DNA of 64,000 nucleotides from assembly GCA_032209605.1 (NCBI GenBank), contig JASFXZ010000005.1, forward strand, positions 20,698,860 through 20,762,859, written 5' to 3'. Both the position numbers and the translations under genes were made by a program. Origin of the DNA: Mactromeris polynyma (taxonomy: Eukaryota > Mollusca > Bivalvia > Venerida > Mactridae). The notes under the pieces are model-generated. The model did no database searches. It was not told the DNA's origin and saw only the letters and a program-made list of their open reading frames with translations. Of the stretch, positions 1 to 13,020 are shown one piece after another; within the stretch, counting starts at the first letter, position 1; each line of letters starts with the position of its first letter.

Positions 1-312
1 GAGGTGGTGAATTCCTTTTCTCGATGTTGATACCTACGATGCAAACGTTCCGACGACCGATATTACAATACGGCGATGCCTAACAATGTAGTGTAACAGA
101 TTCTTGAATATCTGCCATACTACAGGGAACCATGTGACCTAAGCTGGCAATACGAACTGGTACCCTGCCAACAAGACTATAGATATACAACACACCTGTC
201 AGTATCAGTAAAAGTCCACACACGTCCACCTGTATTACAATCGACACTGTGAATGACGAGGAATGAGAATAGTGGCAGTTTTATGGATAAGACCTTGGTC
301 TGGTTTCACAAA
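1..312. other. No feature seen
   Basis: Moderately AT-rich sequence with no convincing open frame, repeat or RNA gene. Confidence 0.4.
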
Positions 313-506
313 TACAGTAAAACATCCGTTAAAGATCACCTCAATAATAAGACCACTTTAATAATAACCACCTTAAATTAAGAACACAATTTTAAGTTCA
401 TTTTCACTGTTTTGCTTTTTATTCAACCTCAGTATTAAGACCACCTCAATAAGAAGACCATTTTTCAAGGGTCCCGATGGTGGTCTTATTATTGGGTTTT
501 ACTGTA
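313..506 (-). mobile_element. MITE family 1, copy A (TACAGTAAAA ends)
   Basis: The element starts TACAGTAAAAC and ends GTTTTACTGTA, an inverted-repeat pair next to TA. Inside are repeated blocks of the type ACCTCAATAATAAGACCAC and a central AAGAACACAATTTTAA segment shared with copies at 7.6, 8.6, 15.5, 18.1 and 26.5 kb. There is no coding capacity. The ends and the TA target suggest a non-autonomous Tc1/mariner/pogo-type element. Strand is arbitrary: A, B and F share one orientation; C, D and E the other. Confidence 0.75.
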
Positions 507-1148
507 TACTTTACCATATTTAAATAACACAGTCAATTGATTGAGTATTGTCAAAATGTTAGTGTCGATATCAATGCTTCTGTCATCATTTTAAGAAAAA
601 TGTGAGAAATTGAAAAATCATGCTTTGGCTAAATTGCTTTTGCCGTGAAATCAGGATTTTATTAACTTACCATAAGACTTTGCGAGTGATAAATAACTTG
701 TTCTACTGTGTTTATTTTTGTGATGATTTAAATAACATCTTCAGAAAATATTTACAATAAACCGTTTATTTCTTAAATGTGAAATGAAATTGATATGAAA
801 ATTACCAACTCTCGATAACGAAATGTATAATATATCATAATAAATAAATCCGAAATTTTGTTAAGAATCTTGCTGCGTATATAATCGTTAATAAGAATTT
901 TGATATGTATATATTCTTAATGCAAATGTATGTAAACATTCAGATAACATAATTCGCAATGATAACAAACAGAGAAACACAGATATAGCATTTTAAATGC
1001 ACCAACATACAGAATCCTTGTATTAACATTCTTGTTTTATATTCCGGCGGTCTGACACTAAGTGCAACGAAATGTATCATAGATTTAAATTTCGTTGAGA
1101 ATACTTTTATTGTGTACACTATGTCCAGTGGTCAATATTAACCTTAGC

Positions 1149-1312
1149 CCCAGGGGTGTAGCTAAGTTGAAATTGATGAGTATGCCTAGTTTAAGGGGGT
1201 TCGGGGGCATGGTACCCCCAAATTTATGTATAGCTAGATTGTCAGAGATGCGTTTTTGGTGTATATTTCGTTCCGGTAAATTTACTTTCAACAACATCAA
1301 AAACATGCATTA
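1149..1312. mobile_element. Probable transposon relic (GGGGG-rich core)
   Basis: The segment reads CCAGGGGTGTAGCTAAG, then GGGGGTTCGGGGGCATGG and TACCCCCAAA. It stands out sharply from its AT-rich surroundings and resembles a repeat type common in marine invertebrate genomes. The two open frames here are just antiparallel reads of it. Confidence 0.4.
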
Positions 1313-2460
1313 AATATCTTATTGCAGTTTTGGCCATTTTATTTTTTGCGACTTTCCGAAAAGAAGTGTAGACCGCGACCTACACGGTCTATAGGAATCT
1401 ACACCCCTTTTTAAGCATATTTTCATTAGCCAACCATCTCACAATTTGATTATAACCGTTCTAAAGTAAAAAACAACGGAAAGCACACACTTGCCCGTCT
1501 GTATTTTCTTTTATTATACATGTAGTACAGTAAACTACTGTGTTAACTTTATGCTAATTAGTATGTAATGATAGATCGACTTGTAAACTTATAATAACTG
1601 AACGCAAGTCACGTGACCGATTCGAATATTAAAGATTTCAAGACGAGGCTCGGATATTTGACGACATCTGTTCCATATGTCGCGGTTGAATACTACTAAG
1701 AATTGTTGTTAAGTGTAATGTATCGGACATGTAATTATACAGACTAATTAAACAACAGACTGATGATGGCGCAAGTATTTCTAATTTTCCGATGCGGTTA
1801 TATCCGTGACCATCTAGTAGCTGTATTTAGACAAGCTTAATCATACGACAGTAAGTGTGTTTGGTGCACAAAATACTAACTCTGGTTTTATTTCGTCTTG
1901 TATCGAACAAATTCCATTATTATCAAAGATTTTGTTAAATTATTAAATTCTCTATTATTATTGATCACTAGTTATTTATTTATCATTAAATATGATAATC
2001 TACCTCAAGACATCGTAATTATGGTTTCGATACTAACAATATTGAACGCGCACGCAAACTATGACGTCATTACCGGTTTAGCCTTTTATTAAATCTGAGG
2101 TGTAATCAGTTCCCTAGGTTGCGCGAGATAAATAGAAGTACAATGTAAATTAACATCGTGATTTCAATCATGCACGCAATTATCGTATTTTAACATTGTT
2201 GTTAAATTATTTATAGTTGTAGGATTTACATGTACCAATCTCTATTGGTTTGTAATATCAAAGTATTTCATAATCTATTAGCCTTACGCATGTCATATGT
2301 TATAGCCTTATACACGCCAGAATCAAACTTAAATGACATCAGTCTTTAAACAATGTCAATAAAAGATAGACCGGGAAACTCGGACATCCCAGCATACCGT
2401 ACACCAGAGAATTAATGTATTCTCGAGTGTGGTTAAAAATTAGTAAAATGCAATGTTATA
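1313..2460. other. No gene seen
   Basis: AT-rich sequence. A 64-codon open frame at 1898-2092 has hydrophobic, biased composition, no splice or promoter support and no recognisable family. Confidence 0.35.
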
Positions 2461-5400
2461 TTTGTAGTACTTTCGGTCCTTTGATACAGAGATTATGAAA
2501 TAGACTCGTAGTACTTTCAGTCCTTTGATACAGAGTATATAAAACAGACTCTTAGTACTTTCAGTCCTTTGATAGAGAGTATATTAAATAGGCTCTTAGT
2601 ACTTTCAGTCCTTTGATATAGAGTATATAAAAAATGCTAATAGACTAATAGTACTTTCAGTCCTTGGATACAGAGATTATGAAATAGACTCGCAGTACTT
2701 TCAGTCCTTGGATACAGAGATTATGAAATAGACTCGCAGTACTTTCAGTCCTTGGATACAGAGATTATGAAACAGACTCGCAGTACTTTCAGTCCTTGGA
2801 TACAGAGATTATGAAACAGACTCGCAGTTCTTTCAGTCCTTTGATACAGAGTATATAAAATAGGCTCGCAGTGCTTTCAGTCCTTGGATACAAAGATTAT
2901 GAAATAGGCTCGTAGTACGTTCAGTCCTTTGATACAAAGTATATGGAATAGGCTCGCAGTGCTTTCAGTCTATTGATACAGAGATTATGAAATAGGCTCG
3001 CAGTACTTCCAGTCCTTTGATACAGAGATTATGAAATAGGCTCGCAGTACTTTCAGTCCTTTGATACAGAGATTATGAAAAAGACTCGCAGTACTTCCAG
3101 TCCTTTGATACAGAGATTATGAAATAGGCTCGCAGTACTTTCAGTCCTTTGATACAGAGATTATGAAATAGACTCGCAGTACTTTCAGTCCTTTGATACA
3201 GAGATTATGAAATAGACTCGCAGTACTTTCAGTCCTTTGATACAGAGATTATGAAATAGACTCGCAGTACTTTCAGTCCTTTGATACAGAGATTATGAAA
3301 TAGACTCGCAGTACTTTCAGTCCTTTGATACAGAGATTATGAAATAGACTCGCAGTACTTTCTGTCCTTTGATACAGAGATTATGAACAAGTATCGCAGT
3401 ACTTTCAGTCCTTGGATACAGAGATAATGAAATAGACTCGCAGTTCTTTCAGTCCTTTGATACAGAGTATATAAAATAGGCTCGCAGTGCTTTCAGTCCT
3501 TGGATACAAAGATTATGATATAGGCTCGTAGTACGTTCAGTCCTTTGATACAAAGTATATGGAATAGGCTCGCAGTGCTTTCAGTCCTTTGATACAGAGA
3601 TTATGAAATAGACTCGCAGTACTTTCAGTCCTTTGATACAGAGATTATGAAATAGACTCGCAGTACTTTCAGTCCTTTGATACAGAGATTATGAAATAGA
3701 CTCGCATTACTTTCAGTCCTTTGATACAGAGATTATGAAATAGACTCGCAGTACTTTCAGTCCTTTGATACAGAGATTATGAAATAGACTCGCAGTACTT
3801 TCTGTCCTTTGATACAGAGATTATGAACAAGTATCGCAGTACTTTCAGTCCTTTGATACAGAGATTATGAACAAGTTTCGTAGTACTTTCAGTCCTTTGA
3901 TACAAAGTATATACAATATGCTCGTAGTACTTTCAGTCCTTTGATACAGAGATAATGAAACAAGCTCGTAGTACTTTCAGTCCTTTGATACAGAGTATAT
4001 GAAATAGGCACGCAGTGCTTTCAGTCCTTTGATACAAAGATTATGAAATAGGCTCGTTGTACTTTCAGTCCTTTGATACAAAGATTATGAAATAGGCTCG
4101 TTGTACTTTCAGTCCTTTGATACAAAGATTATGAAATAGGCTCGCAATACTTTCAGCCCTTTGATACAGAGATTATGAAATAGGCTCGTAGTACTTTCAG
4201 TCCTTTGATACAGGGATTATGAAATAGGCTCGTTGTACTTTCAGTCCTTTGATACAAAGATTATGAAATAGGCTCGTTGTACTTTCAGTCCTTTGATACA
4301 AAGTGTATAAAATAGGCTCGTTGTACTTTCAGTCCTTTGATACAGAGATTATGAAATAGGCTCGTTTTACTTTCAGTCCTTTGATACAAAGATTATGAAA
4401 TAGGCTCGTAGTACTTTCAGTCCTTTGATACAGAGATTATGAAATAGGCTCGTTGTACTTTCAGTCCTTTGATACAGAGATTATGAAATAGGCTCGTAGT
4501 ACTTTCAGTCCTTTGATACAGCGATTATGAAATAGGCTCATAGTACTATCAGTCCTTTGATACAGAGATTATGAAATAGGCTCGTAGTACTTTCAGTCCT
4601 TTGATACAGAGATTATGAAATAGGCTCATAGTACTTTCAGTCCTTTGATACAGAGATTATGAAATAGGCTCGTAGTACTTTCAGTCATTTGATACAGAGA
4701 TTATGAAATAGGCTCGTTGTACTTTCAGTCCTTGGATACAGAGATTATGAAATAGGCTCGTTGTACTTTCAGTCCTTTGATACAAAGATTATGAAATAGG
4801 CTCGTTGTACTTTCAGTCCTTTGATACAGAGATTATGAAATAGGCTCATAGTACTTTAGTCCTTTGATACAAATATTATGAAATATGCTCGTTGTACTTT
4901 CAGTCCTTTGATACAAAGATTATGAAATAGGCTCGTTGTACTTTCAGTTCTTTGATACAAAGATTATGAAATAGGCTCGTTGTACTTTCAGTCCTTTGAT
5001 ACAAAGATATTGAAATAGGCTCGTAGTACTTTCAGTCCTTTGATACAAAGATTATGAAATAGACTCGCATTACTTTCAGTCCTTTGATACAGAGATTATG
5101 AAATAGACTCGCAGTACTTTCAGTCCTTTGATACAGAGATTATGAAATAGACTCGCAGTACTTTCTGTCCTTTGATACAGAGATTATGAACAAGTATCGC
5201 AGTACTTTCAGTCCTTTGATACAGAGATTATGAACAAGTTTCGTAGTACTTTCAGTCCTTTGATACAAAGTATATACAATGTGCTCGTAGTACTTTCAGT
5301 CCTTTGATACAGAGATAATGAAAAAAGCTCGTAGTACTTTCAGTCCTTTGATACAGAGTATATGAAATAGGCACGCAGTGCTTTCAGTCCTTTGATACAA

Positions 5401-7174
5401 AGATTATGAAATAGGCTCGTTGTACTTTCAGTCCTTTGATACAAAGATTATGAAATAGGCTCGTTGTACTTTCAGTCCTTTGATACAAAGATTATGAAAT
5501 AGGCTCGCAATACTTTCAGCCCTTTGATACAGAGATTATGAAATAGGCTCGTAGTACTTTCAGTCCTTTGATACAGGGATTATGAAATAGGCTCGTTGTA
5601 CTTTCAGTCCTTTGATACAAAGATTATGAAATAGGCTCGTTGTACTTTCAGTCCTTTGATACAAAGTGTATAAAATAGGCTCGTTGTACTTTCAGTCCTT
5701 TGATACAGAGATTATGAAATAGGCTCGTTTTACTTTCAGTCCTTTGATACAAAGATTATGAAATAGGCTCGTAGTACTTTCAGTCCTTTGATACAGAGAT
5801 TATGAAATAGGCTCGTTGTACTTTCAGTCATTTGATACAGAGATTATGAAATAGGCTCATAGTACTTTCAGTCCTTTGATACAGAGATTATGAAATAGGC
5901 TCGTAGTACTTTCAGTCCTTTGATACAGCGATTATGAAATATGCTCATAGTACTATCAGTCCTTTGATACAGAGATTATGAAATAGGCTCGTAGTACTTT
6001 CAGTCCTTTGATACAGAGATTATGAAATAGGCTCGTAGTACTTTCAGTCCTTTGATACAGAGATTATGAAATAGGCTCGTAGTACTTTCAGTCATTTGAT
6101 ACAGAGATTATGAAATAGGCTCGTTGTACTTTCAGTCCTTGGATACAGAGATTATGAAATAGGCTCGTTGTACTTTCAGTCCTTTGATACAAAGATTACG
6201 AAATAGGCTCGTTGTACTTTAAGTCCTTTGATACAAAGATTATGAAATAGGCTCGTTGTACTTTCAGTCCTTTGATACAGAGATTATGAAATAGGCTCAT
6301 AGTACTTTCAGTCCTTTGATACAAAGATTATGAAATAGGCTCGTTGTACTTTCAGTCCTTTGATACAGAGATTATGAAATAGGCTCGTTGTACTTTCAGT
6401 CCTATGATACAAAGATTATGAAATAGGCTCGTTGTACTTTCAGTCCTTTGATACAGAGATTATGAAATAGGCTCATAGTACTTTCAGTCCTTTGATACAA
6501 AGATTATGAAATAGGCTCGTTGTACTTTCAGTCCTTTGATACAGAGATTATGAAATAGGCTCGTTGTACTTTCAGTCCTTTGATACAAAGATTATGAAAT
6601 AGGCTCGTTGTACTTTCAGTCCTTTGATACAAAGATTATGAAATAGGCTCGTTGTACTTTCAGTCCTTTGATACAGAGATTATGAAATAGGCTCATAGTA
6701 CTTTAGTCCTTTGATACAAATATTATGAAATATGCTCGTTGTACTTTCAGTCCTTTGATACAAAGATTATGAAATAGGCTAGTTGTACTTTCAGTTCTTT
6801 GATACAAAGATTATGAAATAGGCTTGTTGTACTTTCAGTCCTTTGATACAAAGATATTGAAATAGGCTCGTAGTACTTTCAGTCCTTTGATACAAAGATT
6901 ATGAAATAGGCTCGCAGTACTTTCAGTCCTTTGATACAAAGATTATGAATAGGCTCATAGTATTTTCAGTCCTTTGATACAAAGATTATGAAATAGGCTC
7001 GTTGTACTTTCAGTCCTTTGATACAAAGATTATGAAATAGGCTCGTTGTACTTTCAGTCCTTTGATACAAAGATTATGAAATAGGCTCATAGTACTTTCA
7101 GTCCTTTGATACAGAGTGTATAAAATAAGATCGTTGTACTTTCAGTCCTTTGATACAGAGTGTATAAAATAGGC
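2461..7174. repeat. 44-bp minisatellite, about 107 copies, with higher-order structure
   Basis: The unit is about 44 bp (core TACTTTCAGTCCTTTGATAC followed by AGAGATTATGAAATAGRCTCG). Copies vary at fixed positions: AGACTCGCAG versus AGGCTCGTAG/GTTG; GAGATTATG versus AAAGTATAT. Variant patterns recur at long intervals. Markers at 3701, 3921, 4141 and 4301 recur at 5064, 5284, 5504 and 5664, all offset by 1363 bp (about 31 units). An earlier block near 2821 recurs at 3437 (616 bp, 14 units). Later markers drift by whole units, showing gain or loss of repeats. No open frame runs through it. Confidence 0.95.
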
Positions 7175-7569
7175 ATGAGTGATAATGCAGTAACTAATGA
7201 TACAAGTAAATATTGCTTCCAGAGCACAACACAGACAGCAGCTTCCTATCAATTTGTTATTTTATTGTTTTGTGCATTGTTATGTTTTCTGGAACTATTG
7301 TTGTAAATTGAGCAAATAACGTCTGCGCTGATTGCTGATCGTCTGCAACGATACAAGATAGAGCTGAGTCTGCAAGGCCGTGTGTATTCATTTACCAGCG
7401 AACAGTTTGTTAGACTCATTTCTTTATGTATATGTACTAGCATGGACTTAGTCGAGAGAAAGTGATTACAACATACTCGTAACATTCATGACCTTGCAAT
7501 CATTGTCATATATAAATTAGCTCAGTGAAAGGAAAAACAGGATTGCGATCCAGTTCGATGAATGAAATA
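7175..7569. other. No gene seen
   Basis: Unique-looking sequence between the 44-bp array and a MITE. The 78-codon minus-strand frame (7249-7485) has no recognisable family. Confidence 0.35.
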
Positions 7570-7840
7570 TACAATAAAACCTCACTTTAAGACCACCTCA
7601 ATCATAACACTACCTCAATAATAACACCATCTCAACAATAAGACCACCTCAACAATAAGATCACCTCAACAATAAGACCATCGCAGCAATAAGACCACCT
7701 CAATAATAAGAACACAATTTTAAAGTCCATTATCACTCTTTTGCTCTTCATTCGACCTCAATATAAAGACCACCTAGATAAGAAGACCAGTTTTCTTGCA
7801 AGGGTCCTAAAGGAGGTCTTATTATTGAGGTTTTACTGTA
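7570..7840 (-). mobile_element. MITE family 1, copy B, with internal repeat expansion
   Basis: Ends are TACAATAAAACCTC and GAGGTTTTACTGTA. It shares the central AAGAACACAATTTTAAAGTCC block with the other copies. It is longer (about 271 bp) than the other full copies (about 180-195 bp) because the CAACAATAAGACCACCT block is repeated about six times near the left end. Confidence 0.8.
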
Positions 7841-8580
7841 ATTACAAAATATGAAAAGAATAATGCGATTGTAGGTACTTAGATGAGTATGACAAAGCAT
7901 GTCTGATCTTCTTTGGTTTCCAGGAAAAGTTCCTGTGCAGATATAATACATCATTATAACTAGATTTCAATCTTGAGTGAAGAATTACTTACTTAACCTG
8001 AGGTTAATTAACTGTTAATATCTAAACACGAAAGCCAGGTGTGTTCTACATAACGTTTTAACGTTAGTTCATCCAGATTGCAGATCTAAAGAACTGTTCT
8101 GATGAGCTGAAAAACGAAAACAAGAAAAAATATAGTACATTCAATCAAAGCACTGATATCGACAGTCACGCCTGTGAATCGATCTGTAACCGCACGCAAC
8201 GAGTACAATGCAATACAAATAGTTGATTGCATTTAAACATAACATGCTACATAGCAACATAATGTACACAACAACAAAACGCGTGGTTTTGCAGGAGCAC
8301 AAGATGTTATACAGTGCATATTCAACATTTTACATTTCATTACAAATATAATTATAAATGATAAAAAATGTTAGCGTAAACTATTAATAAAAACGTAAAA
8401 CCTGACGGATAAACTTCCGGTTCGGTGCAAGATAAATAATTATTTAACGATAGGGAGTGCGTACTCTCTTCTATACTCCAACACTAGAATTAAACCGTCC
8501 ATTTCGTCAGACTTTTAAGATTTCAATTCTGAATGGGATGGAATTAGCTAGCTGTAAATCTAATTATTAGAAAATTAATG
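7841..8580. other. No gene seen
   Basis: AT-rich sequence between two MITE copies; nothing supported. Confidence 0.35.
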
Positions 8581-8762
8581 TACAGTAAAACCTCAATTAT
8601 AAGACCACCCTTGGGAAACTTTAAAACTGGTCTTTATATTTAGGTGGTCTTAATATTGAGGTAGAATGAAGAGCTAAACAGTGAAAATGGACTTTAAAAG
8701 TGTGGTCTTAATTTTTAGGTGGTCTTATTATTGAGGTGGTCTTTAAGTAAGGTTTTACTGTA
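8581..8762 (+). mobile_element. MITE family 1, copy C
   Basis: A compact copy with ends TACAGTAAAACCTCAAT and GGTTTTACTGTA, flanked by TA. It includes CAGTGAAAATGGACTTTAAA and GTCTTAATTTTTAGGTGGTC segments, the reverse of the blocks in copies A and B. No coding capacity. Confidence 0.85.
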
Positions 8763-9384
8763 TATACATACTTCGTCAGTGACCTAGCATAGTTTATGTG
8801 AATATCAACTCGATCCCTTCCTGGAAATATCCGATTATTTCCGATAAAATCTTAACAAAAATTATATTTTGATGCATACCTGATATAAGCGGACGTGAAT
8901 CTGGAAATTATACGACCTAGTTCCACGTTTTAGATAGCATTAAATTTGAAATAATTGGCGTTGCATGTTTACAACCAGAGCGTGGCATCCCACTAAATAC
9001 TTTAATTAAACCTTGAAGCATCTGTTGCAATTTCTCAATGGTTTGTTCTCTCTTACAGTTGTACATTATACTGCTTTCAATAAAATCTCAAAAATAATTT
9101 CTCGTTTTTTAACAAGACGATCACCAACATTGTTAGCGGTAAGCTCTTCGTGGTATAGTTTTACCTTGACCACATATGGGTACGTAATGGAATGATTGAT
9201 AGCATAAAAAATAGAAAAGTAAAAAATATTTTTTTTTTTTTTATATACAACAATGTAATCAATGATACAAGCTCATCTGAATTGCCATCGGGCTTCAACC
9301 AGTATTGGCGAAAATATCGTGAACCATTACCGGCAATGTTTAACTGATGAAAAAAATCGTTTGTTATCAATAGTGAATTATTTT
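8763..9384. other. No gene seen
   Basis: AT-rich, with a T-run near 9229-9242. Short frames here have no support. Confidence 0.35.
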
Positions 9385-9674
9385 TTCGGCGCGGCCGTAC
9401 TAACATGGTTTTGCTATTTGCATATCAGTGTTATGTAAACCAATCAACTCTTACGTTAACCACCAAGGCAATTTCTCTTCAACAGAACAACGTTTGTAAC
9501 ATTGACGCGCATTGGTTAACCTTTCGATAAAGGGTACGTTGCCTTACCTAAATCCACTGAATTTCGGTGAATTTACCGGAATCCATTTAATTTGGATCTG
9601 GAGTGACCAGCAATCGTAACATCTCGACATTTTTTTATGTTTGCACAACAAATCTTCACCTTCAAATTGCGCCA
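9385..9674. repeat. Dispersed repeat, copy 1 (pair with 51691-51972)
   Basis: About 290 bp is colinear with 51691-51972, sharing many blocks: GTAAACCAATYAA, TTACGTTAACCACCAAGGCA, TTGGTTAACCTTTCGATAAA, TTTCGGTGAATTTACCG and a CAAATTGCGCCA end. Small gaps and substitutions suggest an old dispersed element. Its type is not recognised. Minus-strand open frames overlapping both copies reflect this shared sequence. Confidence 0.75.
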
Positions 9675-10614
9675 ACCACCTTTGTTCAAGACAGTTCCGG
9701 TTTAATTTCATAATAATAAAAACTTGTTTGTTTAGGTAAACAAAGGCATAGCGGTCCAAGGGTATAGCACTGGACAACTTATCCACGTGTCACATGTTAG
9801 AATCCCGCTATGGACTGGTTACTGTGGTCTCCTCACAATTCTCCCACATTAGGCGCAAGCACTTGTTAATAATCCTGGTAGTAGTCTTTGATAGCGATTT
9901 ATATAATTTGTAAGAATTGTTTTCTTCATCGGTGTTTGAATTCAACTATATGGGAACAACAAGTGATACACCTGCCAGTGACGTGACTATAACCATCCAT
10001 TTGTTTTGTAGGATTGTTGATTTTTTTAGAATTGCCGCAGACGTTAGGTAATTATTTTACGATCATGCTGGTGCCTCGATGTAGTTCTTCTAATTTACTT
10101 TAAAGGTCATAAGTCGGCGTTATTTTAGTCTCATTCGTCGAAACCAAAGGCTTTTCAATTGTTAGGACAAAAATGTCCATAACTTTTTTATCACAACCGG
10201 CAAAAACTAGAGACATTTTTCTTCTGTGTAGCGTTTGATGAATGAGATGTTTCCAGGTGTCTGCTTCCTGTTTCTGTCGAAAATTCATCTCATTTCACAG
10301 CCAATTGGTATTTGCAAGAAATGCAAACATATTTTATTGTGCATGTGTAGGACGTATATTCGCGTTATCGGCTTCCGTTGCCATAGAAAGACTTCATTTC
10401 GTCCCAAAAGTGTGTGTCAAAGTATGTTTGTGACTTGATATTGTCAGATGAATATTTGCGATTAGCTCCGGTTAGGCGTAAAGTAGTGACAAAGACCAAT
10501 GTGACTAAAGTTGGTGGCCAACTCTTAGAAGTAAGTGAAACACATGGATCCAAAAGGAGTTAAGCACGATCCTTGTTAGCTTGTTACATATTGATAGAAC
10601 CTTAGTATAGCAAG
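9675..10614. other. No gene seen
   Basis: Several overlapping short frames on both strands (10.10-10.55 kb), none with a recognisable domain, splice phase or start support. Confidence 0.35.
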
Positions 10615-10770
10615 AGCAAGTCACAAATATTCGTTCTGCAGGAACAGGTCACAAACATGCATCTAGAAGGCGTTTTTCACAAACATACGTCCTGCAAGAA
10701 AATGTCCAAAATATGCATCTGGTAGTAATAAGTCACAAAATTTCTCCCACGGGAGTTCTGACAAATCGTG
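10615..10770. repeat. Degenerate tandem repeat, about 29-bp unit
   Basis: About five decayed units contain the pattern AAGTCACAAATATTCGTTCTGC/AGGTCACAAACATGCATCT, and so on. Recurring words are TCACAAA and GCATCTRG. The first four units are the clearest. Confidence 0.5.
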
Positions 10771-11466
10771 ACAAAATGCGTTCGTAATTAACAAATCTGT
10801 TTCTATAAAACCTCAACAATCCAAGATATCTTGTTTCTGGAACATGGCGAAGTTGAATAACACCGGTGCACAGAGAACAACATAAAAGCTAGGGAAAGGT
10901 TGTCTTCTATGGTTTAAATGTCATTAAATATTTAATTGGAACAAACACAGTAAACATGATATGGGCAGGAATATAACCCCGCCTAAATTTCTCATTACAT
11001 CTATCTTATAATTCTGTAATGTTATCTCAGTTACTGTAATACTAAGTGACAAGTAGAGAGAAACAGAAACAATGGAAAACTCATTTATCAAGACAACATC
11101 CAGCACTTCAAGAACTACGCATGTATCCATAAAGAAGAAAATTACATCTAGATTTTATAATTGAAATTTTGATTCCGTATGTCTCTCACAGTGTAGACTA
11201 TAAATATAAAATGTCTGATTAGTCTCTGGAATGAGAATTTCCACTTAACATGCTAAAATATCGAGATATTCGGTGTTATATAAATAACTGCAATTTGGAA
11301 GCTGATTACTTTCCGTCCATCGGTATGTATTAACAAACAATTTCCTTGGAAGTAAATTTGCTTTCTCGCGAAAGATTTTGACATGTGTTTTGAAAGTGTG
11401 CTAAATTCGAATGCTTCTTGAATCCTACTGGTATTGAAGCACCTTATATTCGTGAAACCGTTCGAG
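10771..11466. other. No gene seen
   Basis: AT-rich sequence with no supported feature. Confidence 0.35.
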
Positions 11467-11671
11467 AACAAACTTGAATTTTAACTTTTGTCAATGAAAT
11501 GTTTCATTCTGTTACGTGTTCCATACACAGTGCATTTGTGATAATGGTTCAACAAGCATTGTTTCAATCGAAAACAAACTTGAATTTTAACTTTTGTCCA
11601 TGAAATGTTTCATTCTGTCATGTGTTCCATACACAGTGCATTTGCGATAATGGTTCAACAAGCATTGTTTC
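11467..11671. repeat. Two-copy tandem duplication, about 104 bp
   Basis: The block beginning AACAAACTTGAATTTTAACT and containing GAAATGTTTCATTCTGT, TTCCATACACAGTGCATTTG and ATAATGGTTCAACAAGCATT occurs twice in succession with only a few differences (for example GTTACGTG versus GTCATGTG). It is probably a recent local duplication. Confidence 0.85.
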
Positions 11672-12910
11672 TTTCATAACTAATAAATCATGGGAGGATG
11701 GGGAAAATATCACCTGCTTCTAAGAAAATAATATTTTGGCATGTAAATGAAATAAAAAGCAGGCCTACTTGTAGATAAGTCACATTGTCATGTCATTTGT
11801 ATGCCAAAGAAACTGGCATATGTTGCAGCTTGTTATCTCAAACGTACAATGTAATTGTGGATTTCCAGGATAAGGTGGTTACAAAACACACCCTGCTTGC
11901 AGGCTTCTGTTACATTTCTACTGTTTTAAGGTCATACAATATCATGATTCCCACCATGTGCGTGATGTAATACAAACCCGTGTATATAATAATTTAAGTA
12001 TGACTTGAAGCAACGACACAATGACATGAGCACATAAAGCAATGGCATGAGCACATACATGCCAAGGTGTAACATTTAAAGCGGCCTAACATTTATGTGT
12101 AAATTACAAACCTCCCAAAATGCATTTCATTTTACAAAAAGAACTATGTTATTTTGATATTGTCATGTTTCTAAACTGAAAGTAGCCCGAAGTTTAGACA
12201 TCAAAACGAAAGTAGGGCATTTGGCAAATCGCACAGACTTTTCTAATTTATAATTTTGATAACAATCAGGTGTCATTACATGAGAAAACGTTCTCATACG
12301 TGTTTTCGTGTCAGAAATCATTAAATTCAACAGTTTAAGCCTCGAAGTCTTCAGTGATAGCGACATTTCTTAGAAGAAAGTTAGGAGTTAAATGTCCTTT
12401 TTTGCAAGAATAAGTCAAATACAGTGAAATTAATTTATTTTTCGCCCGGGATGTATATCATTGGTTACCAGACATGTAGGAGAAGCATTTTACACACTCA
12501 TTGATTATATAAAATATGGTCACGCCGCTTTAATAACCTCTTCAATCAAAAGCGTCAATTGGAGCGCATATAGGCGGGTTGGGGGGACGAAACCAGTATA
12601 TCTGCGAATAAAAAGTAGCATGTAGACTAGTTCCGCTTTCATCCATCACTATTGTATTAATCCAATGTCCATTAGTTTTCATCATGAAAAGAATAAATTA
12701 AGGGATCCGATACAACGTCTTGAGACCATCTTTGTCATTGAATGATTCGAGAAAGATTGGAAGAGTTGCCAGTGGAAATAAATTTCTTAATGATCGACCA
12801 AGATTATATCAATTATATCATACTTCAATGAAACTTATATTGAATTGGCATGTTCCAGTCAGACCAAGATACTTCTGGACATTGGATGTGTCTTAATTTA
12901 CATTAACATA
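11672..12910. other. No gene seen
   Basis: AT-rich. A small two-copy CAATGACATGAGCACATA motif occurs at 12018-12055. No gene seen. Confidence 0.35.
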
Positions 12911-13020
12911 CTAGTTGAATAGGGTCTGTAATGACAGTTTATGGTCTTTGGTTTAGTCTAAATACATAGTTGATCGTATTGTGACAGACACTTAGCTTCT
13001 GAATTACGTGTCAGAGAGTA
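12911..13020. repeat. Left flanking duplication of the 75-bp array
   Basis: About 110 bp from CTAGTTGAATAGGGTCTGTA to TACGTGTCAGAGAGTA matches 14244-14352 in direct orientation at roughly 80% by eye. It brackets the minisatellite. Confidence 0.7.

Noticed and set aside
2461..7174. CRISPR array
   Set aside because: Units are contiguous 44-bp tandem copies with no unique spacers, and the genome is eukaryotic.
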